A DNA stretch of 41,324 nucleotides, from the NCBI GenBank assembly GCA_013815325.1, contig JACDGM010000032.1, positions 1 through 41,324 on the forward strand, written 5' to 3'. Under the pieces are notes generated by a model. That model was given only the letters and a program-made list of their open reading frames with translations, did not search any database and was not told the origin of the DNA. A program made the translations under genes and the position numbers. This document shows positions 1-8,861 of the stretch, piece by piece. Source of the stretch: Chthoniobacterales bacterium. GTDB lineage: Bacteria > Verrucomicrobiota > Verrucomicrobiia > Chthoniobacterales > UBA10450. Numbering within the stretch: the first letter of the stretch is position 1; every line of letters begins with the position of its first letter.

Positions 1-255
1 GAAATCGCCAATGCGGCCGGAGACCAGGTCTAAGGAATCGAGTCGTGTGACGAGCATCGAGCCGTCCGCTGCGATCGCGATCCCGTGCGGGTTGGCGCGG
101 ACGACGATTGTGTCCGTCATGTTGCCGGCCGGATGGGTCAGCGTAACGGGCGGCGGCGTGGAGTCGGTCGACGAGGAGCAGCTGGTGGCGATGACTGCGG
201 CGGCGATTGCGACGAGGCACGCGCTGATCGGATGGTGACGGCTGCGGATGCGCAC
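1..255 (-). CDS. N-terminus of a beta-propeller-like lipoprotein (partial)
   Basis: The first 85 codons are present; the gene continues beyond the left edge. The GTG start at 255-253 is preceded by a GGGAG-like ribosome site. The product opens with a basic stretch (MRIRSRHH), a hydrophobic run (CLVAIAAAVIA) and a cysteine in the context ATSC, which reads as a lipoprotein signal peptide. A Ser/Thr/Pro linker follows, then a segment with the pattern NPHGIAIAADGSMLVT. That pattern is typical of one blade of YncE/NHL-like beta-propellers. The likely role is an envelope-anchored propeller of unknown ligand. Only one blade is visible, so the family call is tentative. The Ig-like lipoprotein gene upstream on the same strand ends 318 bases away. 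Confidence 0.6.
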   Translation of the reverse strand, partial: MRIRSRHHPISACLVAIAAAVIATSCSSSTDSTPPPVTLTHPAGNMTDTIVVRANPHGIAIAADGSMLVTRLDSLDLVSGRIGDF

Positions 256-573
256 GGCGGTTCAGCTCCCGGAGATGGGTGCGCACAACGTTCGCTTTGC
301 GCGACGAGGCCGCAAGATCGATGTCATGCGCGTCATGACTGCATGAACGCCGTTGATCGAGCGTCGAGGACGTTGCGCTGTGCGGATGTCCTAAACTGTC
401 CGTCGCGTAAAGGAATTTTTATGGAGGACTTATCCGAGCCGTATGCTTTCGGCGATTGCTCGCGCGCATCGAAAATCGGAAGGTGCGTATCAGCTGGTGA
501 ACGGCGAGAGAGCGACCCCGCGGACGGAGGCGCTCCCGATTTGTTCGTCCCGCAGTGTGTGCGATCGCGCAGA
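256..573. other. Intergenic region between two lipoprotein genes
   Basis: This stretch separates the stop of the Ig-like lipoprotein gene (574) from the start of the next minus-strand gene (255). Open frames here are short and have no supporting ribosome sites or recognisable protein patterns. I see no RNA gene, clear terminator or convincing promoter. Confidence 0.4.
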
Positions 574-1334
574 TCAGTGCTGCTTCGCCTTGTCGAACGT
601 GATCTGAATGCTCGCGGGTGCTGCCTTCACCGGACGCTGAAATGGCGGTAGCGGACCGTATGGCATATCGGCCGCGAAGCTGAGACTCGTCGTGTGGAAG
701 CGCGCGTCGTCGATAAAGTAGCTGAAGACGAAGTAGAGCGTGCTGTCGGTCGCGATTGGCGGGACGGGGAACGTGGCCGACGCCGTGACGCCATCGCCGA
801 CGATATCGAAGTGATTGTCGGGTGAGGCGACGCCCAAGTTCGTGTGCATCTCGACGCGGGTGGTGAAGAGGTCGGTGGGGCCGCCGGTGACGGTGAGCGT
901 GTAGGTCGCGGGCGCGCCGGACTGAATCGTGTCGGGGCCCGTGAGTGTGTAGGTCCACGGCTTCACGGCGAGCGAGACTGCGTTGTTGCCGGGAACGATG
1001 GTGAGGTTGTGAATCTCGGCGCCCGCGAGCGCGACGCGGATGGCGTCGTGCAGCTCGTGGAAGGCGACCACTTCGACCGAGTATCCGCTGCCGGCGGGGA
1101 CGGTCAGCGAGTAGGTGCTCGTGTTGCCGGGGGTCGGGATCGCAACGGGTTGGACGACGTCCGTCGTGGCGCTGTAGACCTTCACGAACGCGCTCTCGGC
1201 GGAGGTTGGAATCTGGCTCGAGGAGCTGCGGGTCAGCGTGAGGTTGACGGTGCCGGAGCCGGAGGGGGGAGGGCGTGGGAGTCGCCGCCGCATGCGAAGA
1301 GGGCGACGGTGATGAGGGGCCAAACTCTTTGCAT
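574..1334 (-). CDS. Ig-like lipoprotein, frame broken by a 1-base shift
   Basis: The main frame (574 to about 1270) encodes about 230 residues of beta-rich, Thr/Val-rich sequence with patterns such as SVEVVAFHEL and ATYTLTVTGG, resembling Ig-like or surface adhesion domains. In that frame the 5' end translates to an implausible Arg/Pro-rich leader. In another frame, an ATG at 1334-1332 gives MQRVWPLITVALFACGG, a clear lipoprotein signal peptide with the lipobox LFAC. The two frames join if one base is added to the six-base G run at 1264-1269 (C run on the coding strand). The gene therefore appears to be one lipoprotein interrupted by a single-base deletion. That could be a sequencing error in the homopolymer, a real mutation, or slippage. 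Function unknown. Confidence 0.65.
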
Positions 1335-1646
1335 TGGTTCCGGGGATGGGGTGACGCCGACTTCGGTACGAAGGGCGAGATTCTATTTCGATCGCCTCAT
1401 GTTAGCAATGGGCTCTGACAGTGCGGGATCGCAGTGCTCCCGTTGCGATGGATTTCACGCTTCGATAAAAGCGCTCATTCGACAGCTTCGCCTCCCTCGG
1501 ACTACTCGGGTAGCATAATTACATCGAGCTAATTCGGAGGAATGTGATGTTCTCGAGCGCAATGCATTGCCGCCGAGGAGCGCCGGTCGTCGTTGGAGTG
1601 AAGAATCCAATCGGCAAGAGCACATTCGAGTTCCACCGGAGGCATC

Positions 1647-1769
1647 ATGAAGCGCATTCACCTTCCCACAATTGGCGGAAGCGACTGGCAGCATCTCCTC
1701 GCGAAACCAGACCTCCGGGACGACAAAATGGTGGCTCACTCAAACTCTGGAGATGGATATGTCAACTGA
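1647..1769 (+). pseudogene. 40-residue peptide, possible 5' remnant of a DUF6946-like gene
   Basis: A strong ribosome site (GGAGG, 1638-1642) lies four bases before the ATG at 1647. The 40-residue product begins MKRIHLPTIGGSDWQHLLAK and then PDLRDD. The SDWQHLLAKPD pattern recalls the N-terminus of DUF6946-type proteins, which usually continue with a His/Trp-Arg and Ser-Ala segment that is absent here. It may be a truncated remnant, or a real short leader peptide, because its end overlaps the next ORF start (1759) by 11 bases in a coupled arrangement. The family resemblance rests on one short motif from memory. Confidence 0.35.
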
Positions 1770-1983
1770 GCCGCAACGAGCTACAAAGCCAAAGCGCGTG
1801 AAGCATGTCACCGTCTCTTGCCCAAAGAACCGCTGCGGCGGAGCGATGATCGTTCAGCGTATCCGAAAGACTGCTTACAAACAGCTTTTTGGATACAAGC
1901 AGGTGAATAGGGTGCATCGAGTCTGTAGGTGCAACTCGTGCCGCTTCAGCACCTCCGAGGGGTACTTCGAAGTGGTGAGTTGA
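1759..1983 (+). CDS. Small zinc-ribbon protein, Ogr/Delta-like pattern
   Basis: This 74-residue ORF starts at the ATG at 1759, chosen because GGAG (1749-1752) lies six bases upstream; the same frame stays open further upstream without support. The product has a lysine-rich N-terminus, a first cysteine pair (CPKNRC, CX4C) and, about 30 residues later, CRCNSC, so two metal-binding knuckles are possible. The following FSTSEGYFEVV resembles the end of Ogr/Delta-type phage zinc-finger activators. It could be a phage-derived transcription factor or another small ribbon protein. It lies at the left end of the island beside a possible gene remnant and faces the helicase gene tail to tail. Confidence 0.45.
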   Translation: MSTEPQRATKPKRVKHVTVSCPKNRCGGAMIVQRIRKTAYKQLFGYKQVNRVHRVCRCNSCRFSTSEGYFEVVS

Positions 1984-2203
1984 GCTCACTTGCGTTCGAT
2001 TGCCGAAGCCCTCGTCTCGACGATTAGCGCTGCTCCTCGTGTAGAGCCTGTCGCTCGTCCACGCGGGCGCCCATTCCTCGATGAAATGAAGTTGCAAAGA
2101 TGCGACTGATGTGCATACTTCCAGGGCTTTGGTCTGCTGGTACTGGAAGGAGGACTCTTGCGGGCGGCGAAGCGGCCGATTCGCGATCGTGCGACTTTCC
2201 GGG

Positions 2204-5200
2204 TCAGGGCGCCAAGGAAATCCTTAACCGATTGCTCAACTCCGCAATCTGCTCTCGAGGCACCGTGCGCTCGAGGTATGCAAGTAGCTCTTCCTGGCGC
2301 GGCTGGCCGAAAACCATCCGATATAGGGCAAGTGAATCCTTGAGTGACGCAAGTCGCCCGATGTCCTGGCTCAGTGGATACATGGGAACATGGCGCTCGA
2401 TTGAAGCGCCGCCGGGTACTGGATAGACCCAAAACGGCACAAGGTCATTCTCGTTCTGCCCTCGCTCGCGCACGGCTCTAGCAAACGATGCCGCCCAAGG
2501 GTCGGTCACTCCTTCATCGTGCCACACGTCGGAGTGCTTCAGCGCGACATTCTTTCTCACTGCATGCCCCTTAAAGCGATGGACCCGCCCTTCCCGTTGT
2601 TCGAGATCAACGGGATTCGGGGGCAGATTCCAGTGCACGACCTTGTGGCAATACAGGTGGAAATCAAGGCCTTCCTGCCCGACTGAGGTGGTCGCGAGAA
2701 CGAACGGCCAGAACGGTGAGTTGAATGCGCCTCTCACGTCGTCGGCTCGGACTTTGTCGCCGGTCTCGTCGGCACGTTCCTCCCCATATCGCATCGCAAA
2801 TCGACTGCGAACGGACTTGCTCTCGCGTTTGATTGAACGGTTAGAGGAGTAGATGTGCTGCACCCCGACTTTTCCGCGCCGGATACCGATCGCGGAGACC
2901 ATGTTGTGACTAACGCTCTGCACAACCTCGTCCACGGGCTTGCCGTATACTCCCGCTTCTTCGATGAGCAGATGCGTGTATTCGTCGAGCACAGCCTGAA
3001 GGCAGCCGCTTGCACCATATTCCAGGCATTGCTTCCAATAATCGCCTGCGCGACCCGCACTGCTAGCGCTCGCGCGAATGATCGCCGTTGCATCGGGTTG
3101 ATTGAATAACGTGCGGAAGCTGCTGCCCACCTTCGCAGCGCCAGTCCTCGCAACTGGGCTTTCCGCATTCACATTTCCGATGACGCGTATGAATGACCGT
3201 AGGGCTACGGTTGCCGGTCCGGCCAATGCCACTAGCGCGAGGGCGCGAAGCAGGTCCTTCGGCGGAACGCCTCGCGGCACGTAATTTCCCCCGGCGACTG
3301 ACATCGCCTGCTTCCATGTTTCGCCTAGTGCCGATGTCTCGTGCGTAGCATCCTCATCTTGATCGGCTACGCTTTCCCCTTCCTCCTCGACGTCGGCCGG
3401 CGCGTGGTCGCCCTTGAAGGTCCATAGCTCTTCGACTTCGGCGCTCTCCAGCCATTCTTTCGTCGCTTTCGGATCTACGAGCCGATCGAGCAAAATTGGG
3501 GCGGCCCAATACCACGACTCATCAGGCGTTGAGCGTGAGGCTTCGGGCGGGATAATTCGAGCGAGATTCAGCGCAATCAGCGCCTCGATCTCGGCCAAGA
3601 CCTCGTCGACGGTCGGCGCGCGTCCTTCCCGATCATGTAAGCGAGCTGCGATACTCACCGGATCGCAAGCCCGAGCTAGCCACGCTGATGGATACAGCAG
3701 GGCGAGAGTGCTCAATCCGGTGGCTCGCGTCCCTTTGCGGCTCACTTTGAGCTGGTCGCCGTGCCGCACGGGCGCGTCCGTCAGGTCCTTCTCTGCTCCT
3801 TCAAACGCTACATACATACGTCGCTCAGCCTCATGGCTCAGCGAAGCGGCGACGACGCGAGGAACGACGCGCCAAGCTGAAAACAGAAGTGCTTTTGTGG
3901 GAGAGGAGGCGGCGACCGTTCGAAACGGCTCTCCGAGTTCGTAGTACCGCAGCTCCGGGGGAAGCCATAAGAGCTTCCACAATCCGCTATCAAGTGTGTG
4001 ACTGACGAGCCATCGTAGTCGCCCGTGCGCGGGGTCGAGCTTACGGAATGCTTCGACATCGGCCCACCGAAGCAGCGAGGCCTCCGCCGATTCGACTGCC
4101 TTCACAAACTCTCGGGATTGCTTGCCGCTATCGATGATTTGGAAGATGTCATCGCCCAGCTTGTATTGATCCATGAAGTTCAAAAGCCAAGGCGATGCTT
4201 TCCAATACTCAATGGTGTCCGCGTGTTTGATGATCTGAGCCAACCGCTGTACGTCAGCGTAGCTCTTGGCGTCTGCGCCTGCGACATGGACGCCCGTCGA
4301 TGCTTTTTCCTCGAGCATACCGTTACGATCGGCAGTAACAGCGAGCCGTTCGGTGCGCACGATAACCTTTCGAAGAATCGTCTCGATCGCCGCTCGGGTT
4401 GCCTCCAATTCGTCGGTCTCGCCGTTGCCCACGCGAAACATCTCTCTACGGTAGTCCTTGAGGAGTAGCGCGAGCCGATCCGCTTCACCGGGCTCGCCCG
4501 CCAGCAAGAAGCGGATCGTGCCAATAAAATCGTCGTAGTGATCTTCGCCTGCTGCATTTTCTGCGGTCGTGTACATCTTGTATGGCGTCGCTGAGAGCAG
4601 AAGAACCCGAGCCTTGGCGGCGGCGCTCTCGTATTCAAAAAGCTGTTTCGCCATCTCGCCAGCAGGTCCGGTGCCGTCGAGTAAGTCTTTGAACCGCTGA
4701 AATTCGTCGAGAATGATGAGATCCGGCTGCAGCGAGTTGATGCAGCTCTTTGCGAGAACGTGGCGAAGCTCTCCAATGATGAGTGTTCTTTCCTTGAGGA
4801 CATCGGCGGGTTGATTTCTCTCCTCCACGAACGCGCGAATTAGTGACTTGACCCGTGCTCGGATCGATGTCTCTCCATTCGTCTTCGCAGCCTTACAACT
4901 CCTGTCGAGTGCCTCGAGGAAGCCAGCTGCCAAGCCATGATCAACCGTATGGTCTTCAGCGAAGCACCGAGCTTGCGTTTTGAAACGCTGCAAAGAGGCA
5001 TTCCCCGCGAACATGCGGCAGGCGCCTGTGAAATCCAGACTCCAATGCTTGACCAACAAATGAACCAGCAGCGCTCGTTCGAGTTTTAGACCGAGGTTCC
5101 CCTTGAGATTGAGAGACGTCCCTGGCGTCAACGCAATGATCTTGACTTTGTCTTCTGGATGATGTTCGGCGATTGGGAGCAAAGTGATTCGTGATGCGAG

Positions 5201-5509
5201 CGAAACGCTCGCGGTGCCCCGAGGCGTCAGACGACTGACGTTCTGCCTGGCGATATCGCTGTTCGAGCACAAATACACGATGTCGATACACTCGACGGTG
5301 TCGCGTAAATGTTCGATCACTCGGGTGATGAGCCCGCGCGCCACGAGCGTCTTGCCGAGGCCGACTTCATCCGCGAGCAGAAACCGCTGAGTTTGGTGCT
5401 CGTCCAGATAGAGTCGGCGGAAGACGGTGTCCATTGAGCGGCGTTGAAAATCTTTCAAAAACGTCAGCTCATCCTTGCTAGACGGCTGAACCTCGTTTGG
5501 TTTTGTCAC
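2204..5509 (-). CDS. SNF2-type helicase/translocase of the DUF6361-PLD cassette
   Basis: This is a large superfamily 2 ATPase (about 1101 residues). Counting from an in-frame ATG nine codons further upstream (5536), Walker A is ADEVGLGKT at 55-63, the Walker B box DEFQ at 277-280 and motif III SATPYK at 315-320. The C-terminal helicase lobe has TTSVGQEGLDF and QREGRVHRFKG at about 950-995. The GTG at 5509 overlaps the TGA stop of the PLD gene (GTGA), so I prefer it; the ATG would overlap by 31 bases. The protein probably translocates on DNA by ATP hydrolysis and works with the PLD-fold and DUF6361 partners. The set recalls DISARM in pairing a helicase with a PLD protein, but no DUF1998 gene is present. 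Confidence 0.88.
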   Translation of the reverse strand: MTKPNEVQPSSKDELTFLKDFQRRSMDTVFRRLYLDEHQTQRFLLADEVGLGKTLVARGLITRVIEHLRDTVECIDIVYLCSNSDIARQNVSRLTPRGTASVSLASRITLLPIAEHHPEDKVKIIALTPGTSLNLKGNLGLKLERALLVHLLVKHWSLDFTGACRMFAGNASLQRFKTQARCFAEDHTVDHGLAAGFLEALDRSCKAAKTNGETSIRARVKSLIRAFVEERNQPADVLKERTLIIGELRHVLAKSCINSLQPDLIILDEFQRFKDLLDGTGPAGEMAKQLFEYESAAAKARVLLLSATPYKMYTTAENAAGEDHYDDFIGTIRFLLAGEPGEADRLALLLKDYRREMFRVGNGETDELEATRAAIETILRKVIVRTERLAVTADRNGMLEEKASTGVHVAGADAKSYADVQRLAQIIKHADTIEYWKASPWLLNFMDQYKLGDDIFQIIDSGKQSREFVKAVESAEASLLRWADVEAFRKLDPAHGRLRWLVSHTLDSGLWKLLWLPPELRYYELGEPFRTVAASSPTKALLFSAWRVVPRVVAASLSHEAERRMYVAFEGAEKDLTDAPVRHGDQLKVSRKGTRATGLSTLALLYPSAWLARACDPVSIAARLHDREGRAPTVDEVLAEIEALIALNLARIIPPEASRSTPDESWYWAAPILLDRLVDPKATKEWLESAEVEELWTFKGDHAPADVEEEGESVADQDEDATHETSALGETWKQAMSVAGGNYVPRGVPPKDLLRALALVALAGPATVALRSFIRVIGNVNAESPVARTGAAKVGSSFRTLFNQPDATAIIRASASSAGRAGDYWKQCLEYGASGCLQAVLDEYTHLLIEEAGVYGKPVDEVVQSVSHNMVSAIGIRRGKVGVQHIYSSNRSIKRESKSVRSRFAMRYGEERADETGDKVRADDVRGAFNSPFWPFVLATTSVGQEGLDFHLYCHKVVHWNLPPNPVDLEQREGRVHRFKGHAVRKNVALKHSDVWHDEGVTDPWAASFARAVRERGQNENDLVPFWVYPVPGGASIERHVPMYPLSQDIGRLASLKDSLALYRMVFGQPRQEELLAYLERTVPREQIAELSNRLRISLAP

Positions 5510-7368
5510 GCCTCTGCGCCCGGCGTCGCGGCCCAAATGGCATCAAAGAGCTCAATCAACCCGTCCGGAATGAGATTCGCGCCGTCGTCAGTTCTGGCCA
5601 AGTCCACGAGCAAGCTCTTGACGGCTTTGAGTCGCGTAGGATTTCGGGCCAACGTCCGAAGTAGCGGCTCCAGCAACGCGTCGTGCGACGCATCGGCGTT
5701 CCAACCCCTCCGCCACGGTTTCGAACTTCCTCCTCCGATTTCTAACGCAGTGTCGCCAATGTCACTCAAAAGCAAGGAAAGCAGGCGCATGAGGTCGCGT
5801 TGATCGCGCAGCATGCTTTGGAGGACACGCTCCTTCCGATTTGACGGCGCGCCGGTAATCGTCGCGTTGACAACGAACTGAATCGAATGTTTTCCCGCGA
5901 CGGTAGCGCCGGCCACTTCAAGAACGAGGAATGCAGTTAGAGACTCGAGCGCCACTGGGTGGAACGTCGCGCGTACAGCAGCTCCACTCTCCAACTGCGC
6001 AGCAAATGATTCACCGATTGAAAGTGGACGGCATGTGACAGATACATAACTCGGCCAGTTCGGCATTTGTAGCGTGGAATTAACAGCGATTATGAAATTC
6101 TGAGTCGTTTCTCCCGGGGAGACTGATACGTTCCAGTGGGCGTCGGCGAGCGGGAGACGCAGCGCGTCTAACTTATTTTTCAATGCCTCCAACTGCGTGT
6201 CCGTCGCGGTTGACTCAGGTGGATCGTAAGGTTCCAAGAGATCCGCAAAGGTTGCCACACCCTTCGCCTTCTCCAGAAACGCATCGACTCCGATCTCTGA
6301 CTTCTTCCCAACGAGTTCTACTAGGAACTCTACGTTGCCGCCGAACGCGGCCGCGGTAGCGTTAGCGGAGCCTGTCCAGACTCTGCCGTTCCGTCCATCA
6401 TCAGAGATGTAGAGTTTCGCGTGAAGTCCCTGTAGTTGGGTTTGGAGAGCTTCTCCAACATCCGCAGAGTCAGGATCGAGAATGGCCCCCTGGCTCGAAA
6501 GCTGGTAGCAATCGGCAAAACGCTGGAGCGTCACTTCGTCGATCGCATCCAGGCTTTCGCCGCGCGACACCAGCACATCGTCAGCGTGGCCACTAGAAGC
6601 GAGTTTGCCGAGCGTGGTCGCCGTGACAAACGGCGAGATTACCAGAGTTCGCTCACGCCTGCCGTTGAACGGCCACGTTTTCACGCCATCATGTCCGAGT
6701 GGCCAAAATTTCAGCGAATCAAAGGGCGTGTTGTCTAGCTCCCACTCGACGCGACTTATCTCTTTCTCGATATTCCTTAGCTGCTGACGAATTCCATCGG
6801 TAACCTGGGAGGCTGAAATTGCAAGGTTGGGCAGCGACGCGACGAATTGCTGAAGTCCTGCGTTAAACCCGAACCCCGTTGTGCGATCTCCGCGAAAGGG
6901 CCCATCAAGTGTGAGCAAGGTATCCCAGCAACGATCGAACGTGAGGTTGCGACTCGAACACAGCAGACGATAAGCAACGTCACGTGTCTGATTGACATAT
7001 CGAATGATCCACACCTTCGGGTGGAACGAACGGTCGGCTGTCGGCGCCTTGGCTTCGACGATTCGCTCCTCCAAATAGGTGAGCAGTGGACGGTGCCGAG
7101 TCGGAACAGCAATGCGTCCTGCTTGGCAAAAGAGAACGATTTGCGACGCGTGTCGACGGATCGATTCGAGAATCTCGAGCGGATCCTGATCGAGGACTGA
7201 TGAGTTGTCAGGGTCGAGATCGAATAGCGTAAAGCCGACTGGGGCGACCATCAACGAGATGAGATCTAGCGAGAACGTGGTTGCGATCGCCGTATCGAGC
7301 TGGTAGCCAACTGGTGGTCGGAGGCTTTCAATAAGGAGCGCCCGATCATTTGGATTTAGGAGGCCCAC
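5506..7368 (-). CDS. Phospholipase D-fold protein, likely nuclease
   Basis: This 620-residue protein has two HKD-type half sites. The first is FHPK at 115-118 with SSRN at 138-141. The second is LHAKLYISD at 315-323 (HxKx4D) with GSAN at 333-336, a nearly canonical PLD motif. Members of this superfamily in defence loci are usually nucleases (for example the PLD protein of DISARM), so DNA cleavage is more likely than lipid hydrolysis; that is inference. The C-terminal 250 residues are beta-rich and unrecognised. The start is GTG at 7368, whose first base is the last base of the DUF6361 stop codon (TAGTG). The stop overlaps the helicase start, so all three genes are translationally coupled. Confidence 0.85.
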   Translation of the reverse strand: MGLLNPNDRALLIESLRPPVGYQLDTAIATTFSLDLISLMVAPVGFTLFDLDPDNSSVLDQDPLEILESIRRHASQIVLFCQAGRIAVPTRHRPLLTYLEERIVEAKAPTADRSFHPKVWIIRYVNQTRDVAYRLLCSSRNLTFDRCWDTLLTLDGPFRGDRTTGFGFNAGLQQFVASLPNLAISASQVTDGIRQQLRNIEKEISRVEWELDNTPFDSLKFWPLGHDGVKTWPFNGRRERTLVISPFVTATTLGKLASSGHADDVLVSRGESLDAIDEVTLQRFADCYQLSSQGAILDPDSADVGEALQTQLQGLHAKLYISDDGRNGRVWTGSANATAAAFGGNVEFLVELVGKKSEIGVDAFLEKAKGVATFADLLEPYDPPESTATDTQLEALKNKLDALRLPLADAHWNVSVSPGETTQNFIIAVNSTLQMPNWPSYVSVTCRPLSIGESFAAQLESGAAVRATFHPVALESLTAFLVLEVAGATVAGKHSIQFVVNATITGAPSNRKERVLQSMLRDQRDLMRLLSLLLSDIGDTALEIGGGSSKPWRRGWNADASHDALLEPLLRTLARNPTRLKAVKSLLVDLARTDDGANLIPDGLIELFDAIWAATPGAEA

Positions 7369-8573
7369 TATTCCTGATCCGCTTCATGCAGATCGCGCAG
7401 AATGTCCCGCACGGGACGCCTCCAACGATAGTCCAGGCGCGATCCTCCAGAGGCGCCACCCCAGCGATCGAGTGCTCGTGCGTCGACAAGCCTCGCGAGT
7501 GGTCCTTTGAGCGTCCTCTCGCGCCACGTGATCAAATCGCGCGCGTCTGTCGACTTTGGCAGAGTCCGAGGATTGCCAAGGATCGCTCGATCGAGCCAGG
7601 CATCGATGAATCTCTGAGTTCCGGAGCTAATACGCGCTTCCGTCGCAGCGACTAACGCCCAGAAATCCTGGCGCGACCATGTACTGAGTTCGGATGAGGT
7701 GGCATCCATTTCGTCGCACCAATCGCGATACTGCGTCGCGTACTTGTCAATGTTCTCTCGATCTTTCTTCCTTTCGGCCAACATCAGATTGTAAAGGAGC
7801 GCAGCACCAAACATCACGAGGGAGAAATTTCCTGCATGCCGGAGTTCAGAGCGATTCTTCGTCGTCATCTTGGCGAGCTTGGGGTGCTCCCAGGGAAAAA
7901 CCACGTCTTCAGTTTCATTGGGGCGGTCGGCGAGAAATGCGAAGACACTTTCCGGAGCCGATTGGATGATTCGCTCGCGAAGATATTCAGCCTCCAGCGG
8001 CTCGAGCCGAAGTGAAGTACCATCGAGAAATTGCTTCGGCGCGACCGGAAGGTCACGATCCCAGTTTCTCGTCGACCCGCCTGAAACGACATTGCCGTCA
8101 TCTCCTCTCAATACATTTCCGCCGTTCTTGTAGAAATCATCAAGCGAGCGATGATAGCCGTCTATTCCGCCAGGATACCGTCGAATGCCGAGACGGCCCA
8201 AGCCGGACCAGTAGATCGTGCTTGGCAATCGGCGGAGATTCGACCGCGCCTGAATCCCGATGACGCCCTGTCGTTCACCTTCGTTCACAAGGGCCTCGAT
8301 AAGGGCAAGCTCGTCTCGGTGCGCGGCGCGTCCGATTTGATTGGAGGGCGTCTTCTTCGCTTCGAGGCGAAGGTATATCCACGGAATTAGCAGGTAATAC
8401 CGAGCGCGTGTCATAATCGTGCTCGTTCCCGGGAAGAGCAGATCGGCGATCGCGTCGCGAACGGTGCCAAGGCCTAACTCCTCAACTGTTCCTTTTTCCC
8501 GGAATAGGTCAATGACATCGAGCGCTTTCTGTCGATCAGCTTCGCTGAAGTCGAGCCAGGAAAGGGAAGACAT
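7368..8573 (-). CDS. DUF6361 family protein
   Basis: This 401-residue protein has a highly characteristic N-terminus: SWLDFSEADRQ, then VIDLF, GLGTVRDAIADLLFPGTS, TRARYYLLIPW and YLRLE. I recognise this pattern as DUF6361, a family with no defined activity. The ATG at 8573 has a GGGAG ribosome site three bases upstream. It is the first gene of the minus-strand cassette, followed with one-base overlap by the PLD gene and then the helicase. No catalytic motif or membrane segment is visible. The tight coupling says its product is needed in proportion to the other two. It may recognise the target or act as an adaptor, but nothing in the sequence decides this. Confidence 0.8.
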   Translation of the reverse strand: MSSLSWLDFSEADRQKALDVIDLFREKGTVEELGLGTVRDAIADLLFPGTSTIMTRARYYLLIPWIYLRLEAKKTPSNQIGRAAHRDELALIEALVNEGERQGVIGIQARSNLRRLPSTIYWSGLGRLGIRRYPGGIDGYHRSLDDFYKNGGNVLRGDDGNVVSGGSTRNWDRDLPVAPKQFLDGTSLRLEPLEAEYLRERIIQSAPESVFAFLADRPNETEDVVFPWEHPKLAKMTTKNRSELRHAGNFSLVMFGAALLYNLMLAERKKDRENIDKYATQYRDWCDEMDATSSELSTWSRQDFWALVAATEARISSGTQRFIDAWLDRAILGNPRTLPKSTDARDLITWRERTLKGPLARLVDARALDRWGGASGGSRLDYRWRRPVRDILRDLHEADQE

Positions 8574-8830
8574 TTGCTCCCGCGATCGTTGCTACAGATG
8601 ATGATGACCGGGGATAGCATTGCCACTTCGACATCGCGTCCCGAGGAGAAAGCACGTGGCCCTTTGTCTCCGACCTCATTCTTGATTGCTAGTAACTCCT
8701 GCTCGATTCACGGATGAGCCGCGGGAATCCACTCTCTAGGGGAGAAGCATCTTGATGCACACCCACTAAGGTGTCGATGATTGAGACTACATCGGCGAAC
8801 TGACATTGGGATCCGGCATTTGCCTGACAG

Positions 8831-8848
8831 CGGGCCAGATGTGGCCCG
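8831..8848 (-). terminator. Hairpin after the flotillin gene
   Basis: A perfect 7-base stem (CGGGCCA / TGGCCCG) with a 4-base loop lies 14 to 31 bases beyond the flotillin stop codon. It is not followed by a T run in the direction of that transcript, so it is at best a weak or Rho-assisted end. Read on the plus strand, a T-rich stretch follows about ten bases later. Confidence 0.4.
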
Positions 8849-8861
8849 GATCTTACGATTT

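Noticed and set aside
1547-1801. 84-codon ORF with a strong GGAGG six bases upstream
   Set aside because: The product has no domain pattern and overlaps two better-supported small ORFs in other frames; the ribosome site may instead belong to a lost gene.
2118-2149. Inverted repeat CTTCCAG ... CTGGAAG after the helicase gene as a terminator
   Set aside because: The 18-base loop is long and there is no T run.
2204-8573. Assignment of the cassette to DISARM
   Set aside because: DISARM needs its DUF1998 protein, which is absent; only the helicase/PLD combination is shared.
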